From: Chlamydiota bacterium | GTDB lineage: Bacteria; Chlamydiota; Chlamydiia; Chlamydiales; Rhabdochlamydiaceae | DNA length: 42,910 nt | Assembly: GCA_026398435.1 (NCBI GenBank) | Contig: JAPLSW010000044.1 | Span: forward strand, 27,603-70,512 | Reading direction: 5' to 3' | In this document: positions 5,893 to 14,339 of the stretch, one piece after another | How positions within the stretch are numbered: the first letter of the stretch is position 1 | Layout: each line of letters opens with the position of its first letter | The notes under the pieces: model-generated | Seen by the model: only the letters and a program-made list of their open reading frames with translations | Told to the model about the DNA's origin: nothing | The model's database searches: none | Made by a program: the position numbers and the translations under genes

Positions 5893-8076
5893 ATGGCTTT
5901 AGACTCATTTCTTTCAGAAGCCTGCGTTATACTCACACAAGATATTGAAAGGCTTGCCCCCTTAGCTGAAAAGCTTAAGGAGGCTCTGTCATGGCAGGAA
6001 AAAGAAGAAGCGATTGCAGATGATCCCCTAGTTCAGGAATATCTTTGCAATCCTTCCATTCTTAAAACTTTTTTACCAAGTGCATCCATAGAATGTGTTT
6101 TTGTCCTGAAATCGGTCATTGCTATTGGTCAGGCAGAAGCCGTGTTTGGATCAGAGGATCTTACTACAGAAGAGATAGATAAAAGAATTGAAAAGCTTTT
6201 AGAAACCTTGCTGACTGTAGAAAAATTTTATAGAGAGATCGGTGGTATTGTAGGGTATCATCTCTCGATGATTAAACTTTTATGCAGACCCGAAGAGAGA
6301 TCTTATGGACCAAAAGCTGCCTATCGCGCCCCTGATATGATGGATATTTCAACACTTTCTAAGGATGTCAAGCAAGCAATCTATTGCAGTATTGAAAATA
6401 TGAATCAGCTTGCAGAGATCTACCCAGTTGGTGGCGCTGCAGATCGATTAAAACTATCTGATCCCCTAACAGGGAGCTTTCTGCCGGCCGCTAAATTGCA
6501 ATTTTGTGGCAAGACCCTTCTAGAGCGGCTAGTCACGGACGTCCAGGCCAAAGAATATCTGTATTTTAAGCTTAAGGGCCAGCAGATCACTGTGCCGATT
6601 GCCATGATGACTTCTTCTGAAAAAAACAACCATGAAAGAATTCTTTCCCTTTGCAGTGAAATGCAGTTCTTTCATAGAAAAGAAGAAAGTTTTTTCTTTT
6701 TCTGCCAGCCTTCGGTTCCGACAATTACCAAGGAGGGGAGATGGTGTATGCAGGGGGCTCTTCAGCCGCTGCTCCGTCCGGGTGGACATGGAGTTATTTG
6801 GAAGCTGGCCCGGGATACAGGATGTTTTGAGTGGCTGAAAAAACAAAACGTCACAAAAGCCCTTGTTCGTCAGATTAACAATCCGATTGCCTCAGAAGAT
6901 TATGGTCTTTATGCATTTAGCGGAATAGGGCTTAAAAATGATAAGGATATAGGGTTTTGTTCTTGCAGCAGGCTTGTGAAGTCAGCGGAGGGGACCAATG
7001 TCCTCATAGAAGAGCGGAAAGGGGATGCATATGAGTATACCCTCACCAATATTGAATATTGTGATTTCCAAAAATACGGGATTGCAGATGAGCCTTCTAT
7101 TGGGGAGGTCTCTTTTTCTAAATATCCTTCCAACACCAATTTGCTTTTTATAGATATAGAGGCAATTGAAGAGGCCCTTGTAGATACACCCATTCCCGGA
7201 ATGCTTGTAAATTTGAAAAAGATTTCCTATAAAGATGAAGATGGCAGGCTTAAGGAAGAGCCTCTTGCTCGTCTTGAATCTATGATGCAAAATATCGCAG
7301 ACTGCTTTACTGAATCTTTCACCTCTTCTAAAGACGATTCTGCAATTGATTTACCCTCTTATATTACCTACAATACAAGGCGTAAGACGATTTCAACAAC
7401 GAAGAAAGAATATATCATCGGCTCTTCCCTTATGGAAACTCCAGAAGGATGTTTCATCGATATGATGCATAATGCAAGGGAGCTTCTTCTTCTTTGTGGA
7501 TTTACCATAGCAAGTGTAAAAGAAGATCTTCTGCCAGCATTTTCTTTTCAATATCATCCCGCTCTCGGTCCTTTTTACTCGATTATTGCCCAAAAATTGC
7601 AGGGTGGTAGCTTCTCTTTAGGTTCTGAACTTGAACTTGCTATTGCGCAGCTAGAAATAAAGGGACTCACCCTCGATGGCAGTTTGAGAATTGAAGCTGA
7701 AAATATCATGGGTCATCTCGATGTAGATAATCTGCTTTGCTACAGCGACCATGTAGGCAAGTGCCATCTAAAAAATGTACGCATTGTTAATGAAGGGATC
7801 GATTACGATAAGTCTTGCGTATTTTGGAAGAGCGAGCTTACTAGACGCCAAAGCTGTCATATAAAAATTCTAGGCAATGGGGAATTCTTTGCTGAAAATG
7901 TAACCCTTATTGGAGATCTTTTATTTATCGTGCCGGATGGGATCCGAATGATTGTAAAAGAGATCGAAGGTCAAATTCAAGCGGTCCAGATGCCGATTAA
8001 TCATCCTTCCTGGAAGTGGAATTATGGCTTTACTCTCGAGCATGATATCTTACTTACAAAATCGGTACTTTGCTAA
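5893..8076 (+). CDS. UGP3-like UDP-sugar pyrophosphorylase (plastid-type nucleotidyltransferase)
   Basis: A 727-residue protein. A nucleotidyltransferase domain starts near residue 170 with the loop YPVGGAADRLKL (177-188), followed by LPAAKLQFCGKTLLE and MMTSSEKNNHER, then PGGHGVIWKLARDTG from residue 296, RQINNPIA, and MMQNIADCF near residue 460. The C-terminal 150 residues look beta-helical (SLRIEAENIMG, HLKNVRIVNEGIDY). The order and wording of these motifs closely follow the plant chloroplast UDP-glucose pyrophosphorylase UGP3, which supplies UDP-glucose for sulfolipid synthesis. The ordinary bacterial GalU is quite different. UTP plus a sugar-1-phosphate is the expected reaction; the exact sugar is not shown. 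The start at 5893 has AGGAA just upstream. No operon partner. Confidence 0.75.
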   Translation: MALDSFLSEACVILTQDIERLAPLAEKLKEALSWQEKEEAIADDPLVQEYLCNPSILKTFLPSASIECVFVLKSVIAIGQAEAVFGSEDLTTEEIDKRIEKLLETLLTVEKFYREIGGIVGYHLSMIKLLCRPEERSYGPKAAYRAPDMMDISTLSKDVKQAIYCSIENMNQLAEIYPVGGAADRLKLSDPLTGSFLPAAKLQFCGKTLLERLVTDVQAKEYLYFKLKGQQITVPIAMMTSSEKNNHERILSLCSEMQFFHRKEESFFFFCQPSVPTITKEGRWCMQGALQPLLRPGGHGVIWKLARDTGCFEWLKKQNVTKALVRQINNPIASEDYGLYAFSGIGLKNDKDIGFCSCSRLVKSAEGTNVLIEERKGDAYEYTLTNIEYCDFQKYGIADEPSIGEVSFSKYPSNTNLLFIDIEAIEEALVDTPIPGMLVNLKKISYKDEDGRLKEEPLARLESMMQNIADCFTESFTSSKDDSAIDLPSYITYNTRRKTISTTKKEYIIGSSLMETPEGCFIDMMHNARELLLLCGFTIASVKEDLLPAFSFQYHPALGPFYSIIAQKLQGGSFSLGSELELAIAQLEIKGLTLDGSLRIEAENIMGHLDVDNLLCYSDHVGKCHLKNVRIVNEGIDYDKSCVFWKSELTRRQSCHIKILGNGEFFAENVTLIGDLLFIVPDGIRMIVKEIEGQIQAVQMPINHPSWKWNYGFTLEHDILLTKSVLC

Positions 8077-8079
8077 AAC

Positions 8080-8102
8080 AGCGGAAATATAGCATTTCCG
8101 CT
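8080..8102. terminator. Hairpin between convergent genes
   Basis: A perfect 9-bp stem, AGCGGAAAT and ATTTCCGCT around a 5-base loop, lies three bases after the UGP3-like stop. On the minus strand it is followed by GTTTT, so it probably ends transcription of the small leftward gene, and it may serve both directions. Confidence 0.55.
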
Positions 8103-8124
8103 GAAGCCGGCATGCAGGTTATTT

Positions 8125-8451
8125 TTAGATAGCTGCAGGGGAAGCGGGTGTTGAATCTGAGCCGTTAGGGCTAATGGCCGCAAGTGCAATCACAGAACCA
8201 ACAGCGCCTACTGTAACTCCTAAAAGAGCTATAGCTATAGATCCTTGATTTTGGGATACAAAACTTCCCATCGCTGAGAAAAAGGGAGTTGCCCATTCAA
8301 TGATATTTTGCGCAAATTGAGCCGCACCTTGGCCTATAACGCATATTGTTCTTCCCATCCATTCAGCGGCTGAGTAGACGCCCTGTCCTACTGTTGTTGC
8401 TGCATATGTTACGTTTTCACAGACGCTATTTAGAACTGCATTGATATCCAT
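8125..8451 (-). CDS. Small membrane protein, unknown function
   Basis: A 108-residue protein without recognised family. Residues 1-65 are mildly hydrophobic and rich in Ala, Gly, Thr and Val. Residues 70-93 (SIAIALLGVTVGAVGSVIALAA) form a clear transmembrane helix with GxxxG-like spacing, followed by a short Ser/Pro/Ala tail. It has no cleavable signal peptide. Small glycine-rich hydrophobic proteins of this kind in Chlamydiae are sometimes inclusion-membrane or type III secreted proteins, but it has only one strong hydrophobic helix, not the typical bilobed pair. It is a single gene, ending at the hairpin shared with the UGP3-like gene, and it lies in a region without counterpart in the Chlamydia gene order. 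Confidence 0.6.
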   Translation of the reverse strand: MDINAVLNSVCENVTYAATTVGQGVYSAAEWMGRTICVIGQGAAQFAQNIIEWATPFFSAMGSFVSQNQGSIAIALLGVTVGAVGSVIALAAISPNGSDSTPASPAAI

Positions 8452-8686
8452 AGAAACCTCTTTTGTGGTGTTGAAATATACTGTCGTTTCCTTTGCTTAA
8501 AGGCTCCGTCATTATATCTTGAGAGGCATTAATGTAAAGAAAAGGTTAAGTTGTTGTTTGTGGTAGATGTGGTGTTTATAGAGCCATAAATCGTAGCACA
8601 AAAAATGGAATCCCTAGAGTGTGTTGAATGTTGAAATGCGTGTATCAGAGAACTCCGTGTTTCTTCTTTTAGAAAGATGATGTAGG
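8452..8686. other. Gene-free stretch upstream of recombinase remnant
   Basis: No open frame of note, no tRNA and no clear repeat. It must hold the promoter of the leftward small membrane protein gene. The rest is probably decayed DNA belonging to the recombinase remnant that follows. Confidence 0.4.
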
Positions 8687-8832
8687 AACTCTTTTGCAAC
8701 ACATCTGTTAGAAAATAGAGACCTTCGGATCATGCAAGAGATGCTCGTCATGTGAGTATAGCGATCACAGATCGGTATACGCCGCATATTTCCAAATACC
8801 TAAGGGATGCATTCTCAGCTTTTCATCCATAG
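8687..8832 (+). pseudogene. Tyrosine recombinase (XerC/D-like) C-terminal remnant, frameshifted
   Basis: Frame 1 from 8687 reads NSFATHLLENRDLRIMQEML, which is the XerC/XerD motif normally written RHSFATHLLE...QELLGH. At about 8747 one base is missing; adding a G restores LGHVSIAITDRYTPH and continues in frame to ISKYLRDAFSAFHP and a stop at 8830-8832. In intact recombinases this is the C-terminal region with the catalytic Arg, His and Tyr. Here the Arg of the RHS motif is changed to the context CRNS, the catalytic Tyr is in DRYTPH, and the upstream three quarters of the gene are gone. It is a relic of an integrase or Xer paralogue, not a functional gene. Confidence 0.72.
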
Positions 8833-9045
8833 CTATGAAGAGGTTCTTTGCTTTCTACAACCATCTGAAAAATAAGCTGCCTACAAATTCCTTTTCTGTT
8901 TCGGTTCTTTTTGGGTGTAATTGGATATTATCGGATATGAATACGGATATTTCACCTATGAGAGATATTTTCGGTTTGGTTATTTTTCTTTTTTAAAATT
9001 TAAATTTATAATTTCTGTTAATTATAGCCGGTTTCTGGGTAGCTT
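8833..9045. other. AT-rich gap before prfB promoter
   Basis: No gene is visible. It contains two copies of the short string ATATTATCGGATA/ATACGGATATTT-like sequence near 8926-8951 and an AT-rich block at 8990-9025. Confidence 0.4.
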
Positions 9046-9074
9046 TTGACTTTTTTACCCCAATGAGAAATACT
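9046..9074 (+). promoter_or_regulatory. Putative sigma-66/70-type promoter for prfB
   Basis: TTGACT at 9046-9051 matches five of six bases of the -35 consensus. After a 17-base spacer AATACT at 9069-9074 matches four of six at -10. Transcription would start about 20 bases before the prfB ATG. Confidence 0.5.
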
Positions 9075-9103
9075 CCAGGTAAAAGCTAAAAAAAGGGCGA
9101 GCA

Positions 9104-10199
9104 ATGAACGAAGAAATACAATCACTTATCAAAAGTTTAGAAGACAGGCTCCTCCACATGTTGAGGTATCTTTGACCTGGCCGTTAAAGAAAACGAGCTG
9201 GAAGAGTTAGAAAGGAAAATGCAAGATTTCGACTTTTGGGATGATAATACACGGGCCCAAAAGACCATTGAGGAGTCCAAGGCCTTGAAGGCATGGATAC
9301 TTCCCTATAGACAAATCCATCAAAGCATTGAGAATGTCAAAGCTCTTCTTCCTGAGGTTGTAGAAACCTCTGATGTTGAGATGCTCTCAGCTCTTAAAGA
9401 AGAACTTGTTAATTGTGATAAGACTCTTTCTGAACTAGAAGTGCGCCGGATGCTCTCTGGAGAAATGGATGAAAAAAACTGCTTTTTAAGTATCAATGCC
9501 GGTGCTGGTGGCACAGAAGCTTGCGACTGGGCCCTTATGCTCTCCCGTATGTATATGAGATGGGCGAGTAAGAGGGGCTTTAGGTTAGAGGTGATAGATA
9601 CTGTCGATGGGGATGTGGTGGGGGTAAAGAGCATTACTTATAAGCTATCGGGTCCCTATGCCTATGGATATGCTAAAGCGGAAAAAGGGGTTCATCGTTT
9701 AGTTCGGATATCTCCTTTCGATAGCAATGCTAAACGACATACAAGTTTTGCCTCCGTCGATGTTACACCAGAGATTGATGATAATATCGACATCGAAATC
9801 CGGCCTGAACAAATCAGAGTGGATACGTATAGGGCATCTGGTGCCGGTGGTCAGCACGTCAATAAAACCGATTCAGCCGTGCGCATCACCCATCTTTCTA
9901 CGGGGATTGTCGTCTCTTGCCAAGGGGAGAGATCTCAGCTTAATAATAAAGAGACCTGTATGAAGCTTCTTAGAGCTAAGCTCTATGATAGGGAGCGTCT
10001 AGAAAGAAAATCTAAAGTGGAAGGAATGGGTGGGGAAAAAAAAGAGATTGCATGGGGAAGTCAGATACGAAATTATGTATTTCAGCCCTATACACTTGTC
10101 AAAGATACCCGCACCAAGTATGAAGTGGGTAATATCGATGCAGTAATGGATGGGGAGATCGATGACTTTATCAATGCGTACCTTAAGGAGTTTGGCTAA
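9104..10199 (+). CDS. prfB: Peptide chain release factor 2, with programmed +1 frameshift
   Basis: Release factor for UAA and UGA stop codons. Translation starts at ATG 9104, reads 23 codons to an in-frame TGA at 9173-9175, then must shift +1 to GAC at 9174 and continue to 10199, giving 364 residues, the normal RF2 length. The shift site CTTTGAC with the internal Shine-Dalgarno-like AGG three codons before is the classic RF2 autoregulatory site. The joined protein reads ...[19 protein letters not shown]... The GGQ peptidyl-hydrolysis motif is [13 protein letters not shown]. It is followed two bases later by an acetyltransferase gene. The same order, prfB then an acetyltransferase then yebC, is found in C. 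trachomatis (CT459-CT457, from memory). Confidence 0.96.
9164..9176 (+). promoter_or_regulatory. RF2 programmed frameshift site
   Basis: AGG at 9164-9166, the slippery CTT at 9170-9172 and the in-frame TGA at 9173-9175 followed by C. Low RF2 lets the ribosome slip forward one base and make more RF2. Confidence 0.93.
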
Positions 10200-10201
10200 A
10201 A

Positions 10202-10714
10202 ATGATTGATGCGGCGCAGATTGATATTCGTTATACGCAAATGAACGATCTTCCTTACATGAAAGGGTGGGTAGCAGATCCTGGAGTTCTCCATTGGTTT
10301 CCTATGTCGGAGGGGAAGGAAGTCGATGACGCTCTGCAATGCTGGGTTGGCTTTAGTAAATATAATTGTAGTTTAACAGCTATTTATAAAGATGCTCCTG
10401 TAGCTGTGGGAACTCTTTTTTTAATGCCTTATAGAAAAGTTGCTCATCACTGCATGTTTAAGCTTGTTGTCGATCCAAAATACCATAGAAAGGGGATCGG
10501 TAGCTCTCTTGTTAGGAATTTAAAGCACCTAGCTAAAAACTATTTCCGTTTAGAGCTCATGCATATCGAGGTCTTTGAGGGTAACCCCCTTATTTCCCTT
10601 TTAAAAAAAGAGGGGTTTACTGAATTTGTAAGACAAGAAAAATATGTGAAAGAAGATGGAAAGTATCTAGCACGTATTTTGCTTGAAGTGAACTTAAAGG
10701 ATGTTGATTCATGA
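10202..10714 (+). CDS. GNAT-family N-acetyltransferase
   Basis: A 170-residue acetyltransferase of the GNAT fold, with the acetyl-CoA binding loop YHRKGIGSSLV (motif A, Q/RxxGxG/A type) near residues 95-105 and the motif B-like LMHIEVFEGNPLISLLKKEGF after it. The N-terminal half has a conserved segment VLHWFPMSEGKEVDDALQCW. It starts two bases after the prfB stop and its last four bases overlap the start of a second, similar gene (ATGA), so all three are translationally linked. The substrate is unknown; the position next to RF2 hints at a translation factor or ribosomal target, but RF2 methylation, not acetylation, is the known modification. Confidence 0.85.
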   Translation: MIDAAQIDIRYTQMNDLPYMKGWVADPGVLHWFPMSEGKEVDDALQCWVGFSKYNCSLTAIYKDAPVAVGTLFLMPYRKVAHHCMFKLVVDPKYHRKGIGSSLVRNLKHLAKNYFRLELMHIEVFEGNPLISLLKKEGFTEFVRQEKYVKEDGKYLARILLEVNLKDVDS

Positions 10715-11211
10715 AGCAAAGACCTAAAGAACTTACGATGCGCCCGGCCTCAGAAGATGACTCTGATTGCCTAAAAAGCTGGCTTCTAGATCCTGTGATT
10801 TTAAAATGGTTTCCTATGTTTAGTGAAAGGGAAGTGGATGATGCTGTTCGTATTTGGGTGGGCTTTTCCAAGATCGGGGCCGGGATTACTGCAGATTGGG
10901 ATGGCTCTGCCTGTGGGATGTTTAATCTTTATATCCAGCCCTTCAAAAAACTTGCCCATACCTGCCTTTTTTCGATCATCGTAGAAGAGCAAATGCGGGG
11001 CAAAGGGATTGGCCAGGCTCTGATCGAAGAGGGGGAAAAGCTTGCCAAGGAGAAATTTGGAATAGAAATTCTCCATCTAGAAGTTTATAAAGGAAATCCA
11101 GCTCAGAAACTTTATGAAAGAATGGGCTTTATCGCTTATGGCGAGCAAGATCATTTTATCAAAGAAGATGGAGAATATACTTCCAAAATATTCATGCAAA
11201 AAATTCTATAA
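10711..11211 (+). CDS. GNAT-family N-acetyltransferase, paralogue of the preceding gene
   Basis: A 166-residue GNAT protein clearly related to its neighbour: both share the N-terminal pattern L.WFPM...EVDDA...WVGFSK and the ending EDGEYTSKIFMQ. The CoA-binding loop is MRGKGIGQALIEEGEKLAKE and motif B is LHLEVYKGNPAQKLYERMGF, which is closer to the GNAT consensus than the first copy. The start overlaps the previous stop (ATGA at 10711-10714). C. trachomatis has one acetyltransferase gene here (CT458, from memory), so the pair reflects a tandem duplication in this lineage or loss in the other. Confidence 0.86.
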   Translation: MKQRPKELTMRPASEDDSDCLKSWLLDPVILKWFPMFSEREVDDAVRIWVGFSKIGAGITADWDGSACGMFNLYIQPFKKLAHTCLFSIIVEEQMRGKGIGQALIEEGEKLAKEKFGIEILHLEVYKGNPAQKLYERMGFIAYGEQDHFIKEDGEYTSKIFMQKIL

Positions 11212-11311
11212 GATCACCTATTTCTATAGATTGTTTTAGAAAATAAGCCCTCGAAAAATAAGCTGAAAAGTTTTAGGATCCTTAAGGCAAAGATACACCA
11301 CGGATAAGGAA

Positions 11312-12025
11312 ATGGCTGGACATAGTAAATGGGCAAATATAAAGCATCGTAAGGGGAGAGCTGACCTTAAAAAAGGGAAGATTTTTTCTCGCGTTACCAA
11401 GGAGATCATCAGTGCTGTAAAGCAGAGTGGTCCCGATCCTAAGTCGAATCCAAAGCTTCGCCTGGTTCTTATTAAAGCGCGTGAGATCAACCTGCCCAAT
11501 GACAATATTGAAAGAAATATTAAAAAAGCCTCATCTGCTGACCAAGCAGATTTCGTCGAAATGACGTATGAGCTCTACGGTCATGGAGGAGTGGGTATTC
11601 TTGTCGATATTATGACAGATAATAAGAATAGAATCTCATCCGATATGAGAATTGCGACAAATAAAAGAGGTGGGGTCGTAGCAAATCCAGGCGCGGTGGC
11701 TTTCAACTTCGACAAAAAAGGGATCATCCAAGTTCTTAAAAAAGATATTATAGAAGACGATCTTTTCCTGGCTGTTTCAGAAGCTGGGGCAGAAGATTTT
11801 GAAGCTGTTGAAGATATTTTTATCATAACAACCCCTCCGGAGCTTCTTTTTCAAGTAAAAGAGAAAATTGAAAAGATGGGGATTACCTGTGAAGAAGCAA
11901 GTTTTGATATGATCCCAAAAGTCTATGTGGAATGTGATATCGATACCGCAAAAGCAAATGAAGCTCTTATTGAATGGATAGAGGCTTTAGATGATGTAGA
12001 TGCAGTATATCACAATATGAAATAG
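11312..12025 (+). CDS. yebC: YebC/PmpR-family protein
   Basis: A 237-residue TACO1/YebC-type protein. It begins MAGHSKWANIKHRKGRADLKKGK, the family signature, and keeps the ELYGHGGVGILVDIMTDNKNR and GGVVANPGAVAFNFDKKG segments. Members act as ribosome-associated factors helping translation of difficult (proline-rich) stretches; older work called them transcriptional regulators. Length is normal. The ATG at 11312 has AAGGA immediately upstream. It is 100 bases after the acetyltransferase pair and keeps the chlamydial prfB-yebC neighbourhood. Confidence 0.96.
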   Translation: MAGHSKWANIKHRKGRADLKKGKIFSRVTKEIISAVKQSGPDPKSNPKLRLVLIKAREINLPNDNIERNIKKASSADQADFVEMTYELYGHGGVGILVDIMTDNKNRISSDMRIATNKRGGVVANPGAVAFNFDKKGIIQVLKKDIIEDDLFLAVSEAGAEDFEAVEDIFIITTPPELLFQVKEKIEKMGITCEEASFDMIPKVYVECDIDTAKANEALIEWIEALDDVDAVYHNMK

Positions 12026-12088
12026 AATTAAAAATTTTACTATTTAATCAAATTTAATTTTCTGTTCATCTTATCATTATAGTGTATA

Positions 12089-13636
12089 ATGTCAGTTATT
12101 ATGGGCAGCGAAATAACTTTTTCAGATTACATCCGCGTTTCTGGCGATCCCCTTCATAAGGGGCCTATTGTAGTAGACAGAGGGCAGCTAAGGGCTCGCT
12201 CTTATGACTATAAAGATCTGCTGGGCTTGAGAAAAGGGGAAAATCAATTAGTTTGGCGCGAGTTTAACCGAGCAATTATTGAAGAATTTGGAAGGAAAAG
12301 GGTTGATCGGGCTTGCAAAAGATACCAAATCGATCCGGTCCAATTAGAAAATAACGGTACTCCCCTAGACCATCGGATAGTTGGGCTTTTTCGGGTCTTT
12401 GCCTCAGAAGTTTTTTGTGATGACCTTACCACCGATTCCGACCAAGGTGTTCAGTGGCTCCCCCCCGCGCAAATTCACAGAAGAGTAGAAGATTTAAGAG
12501 AGAAATCTTACCTAAGTAATTTTGACAGCATTAACTCTTTTTCTGCCTGTTTGGCAGCCCCAAGGTTTAATGAAGTAGCTCTAGCCTTTGATGAGAACAA
12601 AGCCCTTTTATGGTCGACATTGTTTACAAATACGTATCAATCCTATTTGGAAGTTTTATCTAAAAGATTAGGTCGCATAGAGCTTGAAGAAGGGGCACTT
12701 CTGCCGGCACCAAGCCTCCATTCAGAAAAAGAATACTATAAGGTAACAAAGAAAATTGTAGCTGAGGGACTTGTCGCGTATGCATTGCAACCAGTTTCTG
12801 CCTTTTCCTCATTAAAGCCCCTCCTTATATTTCGACCTACAACTCCAAATATAGCAGCCGTAGATGCTCCTTTAACGTGGCTTAATGACTTTGAAATTCA
12901 TATAGGATCAATCGGGTATAATGCTTGTAAAGAGCAGTTAACGGCCCTTATTAATGATCCTTCCTTTTGTCCTGAAGGCGTATGCATTGATGTAGCAGGT
13001 TTTAGTTGGGGTGGAGCGCACATGCAAAGATTCCTCGCTGATCACTGGAAAAAGGTAGGCAGGGCTTTTTCTTTTAATGCGCCAAGTGTTGAAGCGTCCC
13101 TTGCAGAGAGGTTTGCAACAGAGCTTAATGCAGAGCCTGAAAACGCTAGGGATAATTTTCTTTCCATAGAGGTCTATCGCACTCGTGATGATCTAGCTCA
13201 CTCTGTAGGTGAAAAGCATTTAGGTTGGGGTGTCACCCATCCTAAGGTGCAAAGAGAATTTATAGAGGTGGATTTTGTAGAAAGAGAGCAGCTTCCGACG
13301 TTCACCTTTCAAGGCGCTAATACTCGACATGTAAGAGCTTTTTTTCACGAGCAAAATGTGCAGTTTGTAGCTCATCGCCACCTTCAAGAAACAATCGATG
13401 CTGAACTTAATAATACCGATGCAACACGTCCTAAGTTTTGGGAAAGGCTCCATCTTACTCTAGGTAATATCTTGCTGTTCCCTCTAGTATACATGGTGCA
13501 TATGGTGTCTTTATGCTTCCATAAATATCTACATGTATCGCTTTTTCGATACAGCGCGCCTAGAGTTTCAACAGCGTCAATTATTCAAAACGCCCTACCA
13601 CAAAGACTATTCAACGTAGCCGAGAGAATTTCTTAA
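12089..13636 (+). CDS. Lipase-like (alpha/beta hydrolase) protein with C-terminal membrane segment, candidate secreted protein
   Basis: A 515-residue protein with no clear named family. A nucleophile-elbow motif GFSWGGAH places a likely catalytic serine at residue 306, preceded by a beta strand (VCIDVA), as in class 3 lipases and related esterases; His and Asp partners are not certain. Residues 455-485 are hydrophobic with two short halves (ILLFPLVYMVHMVSLCF), which could anchor it in a membrane. No signal peptide is visible. A TATAAT box at 12085-12090 overlaps the first ATG, so the true start may be the ATG at 12101 (residue 5). It occupies the place next to yebC where C. trachomatis has the effector gene tarp. 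The 3' end overlaps the convergent TVP38-like gene by 26 bases. Confidence 0.6.
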   Translation: MSVIMGSEITFSDYIRVSGDPLHKGPIVVDRGQLRARSYDYKDLLGLRKGENQLVWREFNRAIIEEFGRKRVDRACKRYQIDPVQLENNGTPLDHRIVGLFRVFASEVFCDDLTTDSDQGVQWLPPAQIHRRVEDLREKSYLSNFDSINSFSACLAAPRFNEVALAFDENKALLWSTLFTNTYQSYLEVLSKRLGRIELEEGALLPAPSLHSEKEYYKVTKKIVAEGLVAYALQPVSAFSSLKPLLIFRPTTPNIAAVDAPLTWLNDFEIHIGSIGYNACKEQLTALINDPSFCPEGVCIDVAGFSWGGAHMQRFLADHWKKVGRAFSFNAPSVEASLAERFATELNAEPENARDNFLSIEVYRTRDDLAHSVGEKHLGWGVTHPKVQREFIEVDFVEREQLPTFTFQGANTRHVRAFFHEQNVQFVAHRHLQETIDAELNNTDATRPKFWERLHLTLGNILLFPLVYMVHMVSLCFHKYLHVSLFRYSAPRVSTASIIQNALPQRLFNVAERIS

Positions 13637-14339
13637 GAAGTACTGGAATCAGAACAAGTAGACCCAGGCCTATTAAACAAAGCTCTGTGGGTCTATTTAG
13701 GATGTTTTGCAGGGAAAATGGCTCATTGCTGACAAGCGCCTTTTCAAGGCTCCTTCCCGCCTGAGCAAGTACAATAGAAAGGGGGAGCGTTCCTATAAAT
13801 GTCGTCCAGATAAATGTTAGCGGGTGTGTTTTAAAAAGAGCTGCGATGACATTGATTACCCAAAAAGGGAGTAAATGGGAAAATCGAAGAAAGAGTAAGT
13901 AGTAGATTTCATGTTCTCTAAAGTCTTTGCCTATCTTGCCATGCACTATATGTGCTTCTTTTTTTGCGAAATATTCTTTGAATGCATACTTTACAATGAA
14001 GTAGAAGCATAGAGCTCCAACTGTCTCGGAAATAGAAATAAAAAGAACCGCTATAGGAAAGGGGTATACAGTTCCAGCCAGCAAAGAGATGAGTGTAGAA
14101 TCAGGAATTACCAGACAAATCGAAATCACATAGATTGCAAAAAGATATAGGGTGAAAAGCAAAGGATTTGCGGTTTCAAGAGCCATAAGTTCTGCATATC
14201 TACCTTTAAGATTCTCAAAGGTCAGAGGACTCTTTACATTGAAGAGCACGACAAGAAGCACGAATAGTAGCAAAAGACCTAAAGGGAGATATTTTTCCCA
14301 CGGGGATTTTTTTCTCCAGAAAAAAATGTTCATCTCCAC
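13611..14339 (-). CDS. TVP38/TMEM64 (VTT-domain) family membrane protein
   Basis: A 242-residue inner-membrane protein with an N-terminal helix (LPLGLLLLFVLLVVLF) and a VTT/SNARE-assoc domain: ISICLVIPDSTLISLLAGTVYPF, then ETVGALCFYFIVKYAF, LLFLRFSHLLPFWVINVIAALF, and IWTTFIGTLPLSIVLAQAG. The F-R-F/L-x-P-x-x-P/N region is typical of the family, which relates to DedA proteins and eukaryotic VMP1/TMEM41B lipid scramblases. Undecaprenyl-phosphate or phospholipid flipping is possible but unproven. It overlaps the convergent lipase-like gene by 26 bases and is divergent from the glycolipid-synthase-like gene. Confidence 0.88.
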   Translation of the reverse strand: MEMNIFFWRKKSPWEKYLPLGLLLLFVLLVVLFNVKSPLTFENLKGRYAELMALETANPLLFTLYLFAIYVISICLVIPDSTLISLLAGTVYPFPIAVLFISISETVGALCFYFIVKYAFKEYFAKKEAHIVHGKIGKDFREHEIYYLLFLRFSHLLPFWVINVIAALFKTHPLTFIWTTFIGTLPLSIVLAQAGRSLEKALVSNEPFSLQNILNRPTELCLIGLGLLVLIPVLLKKFSRLR

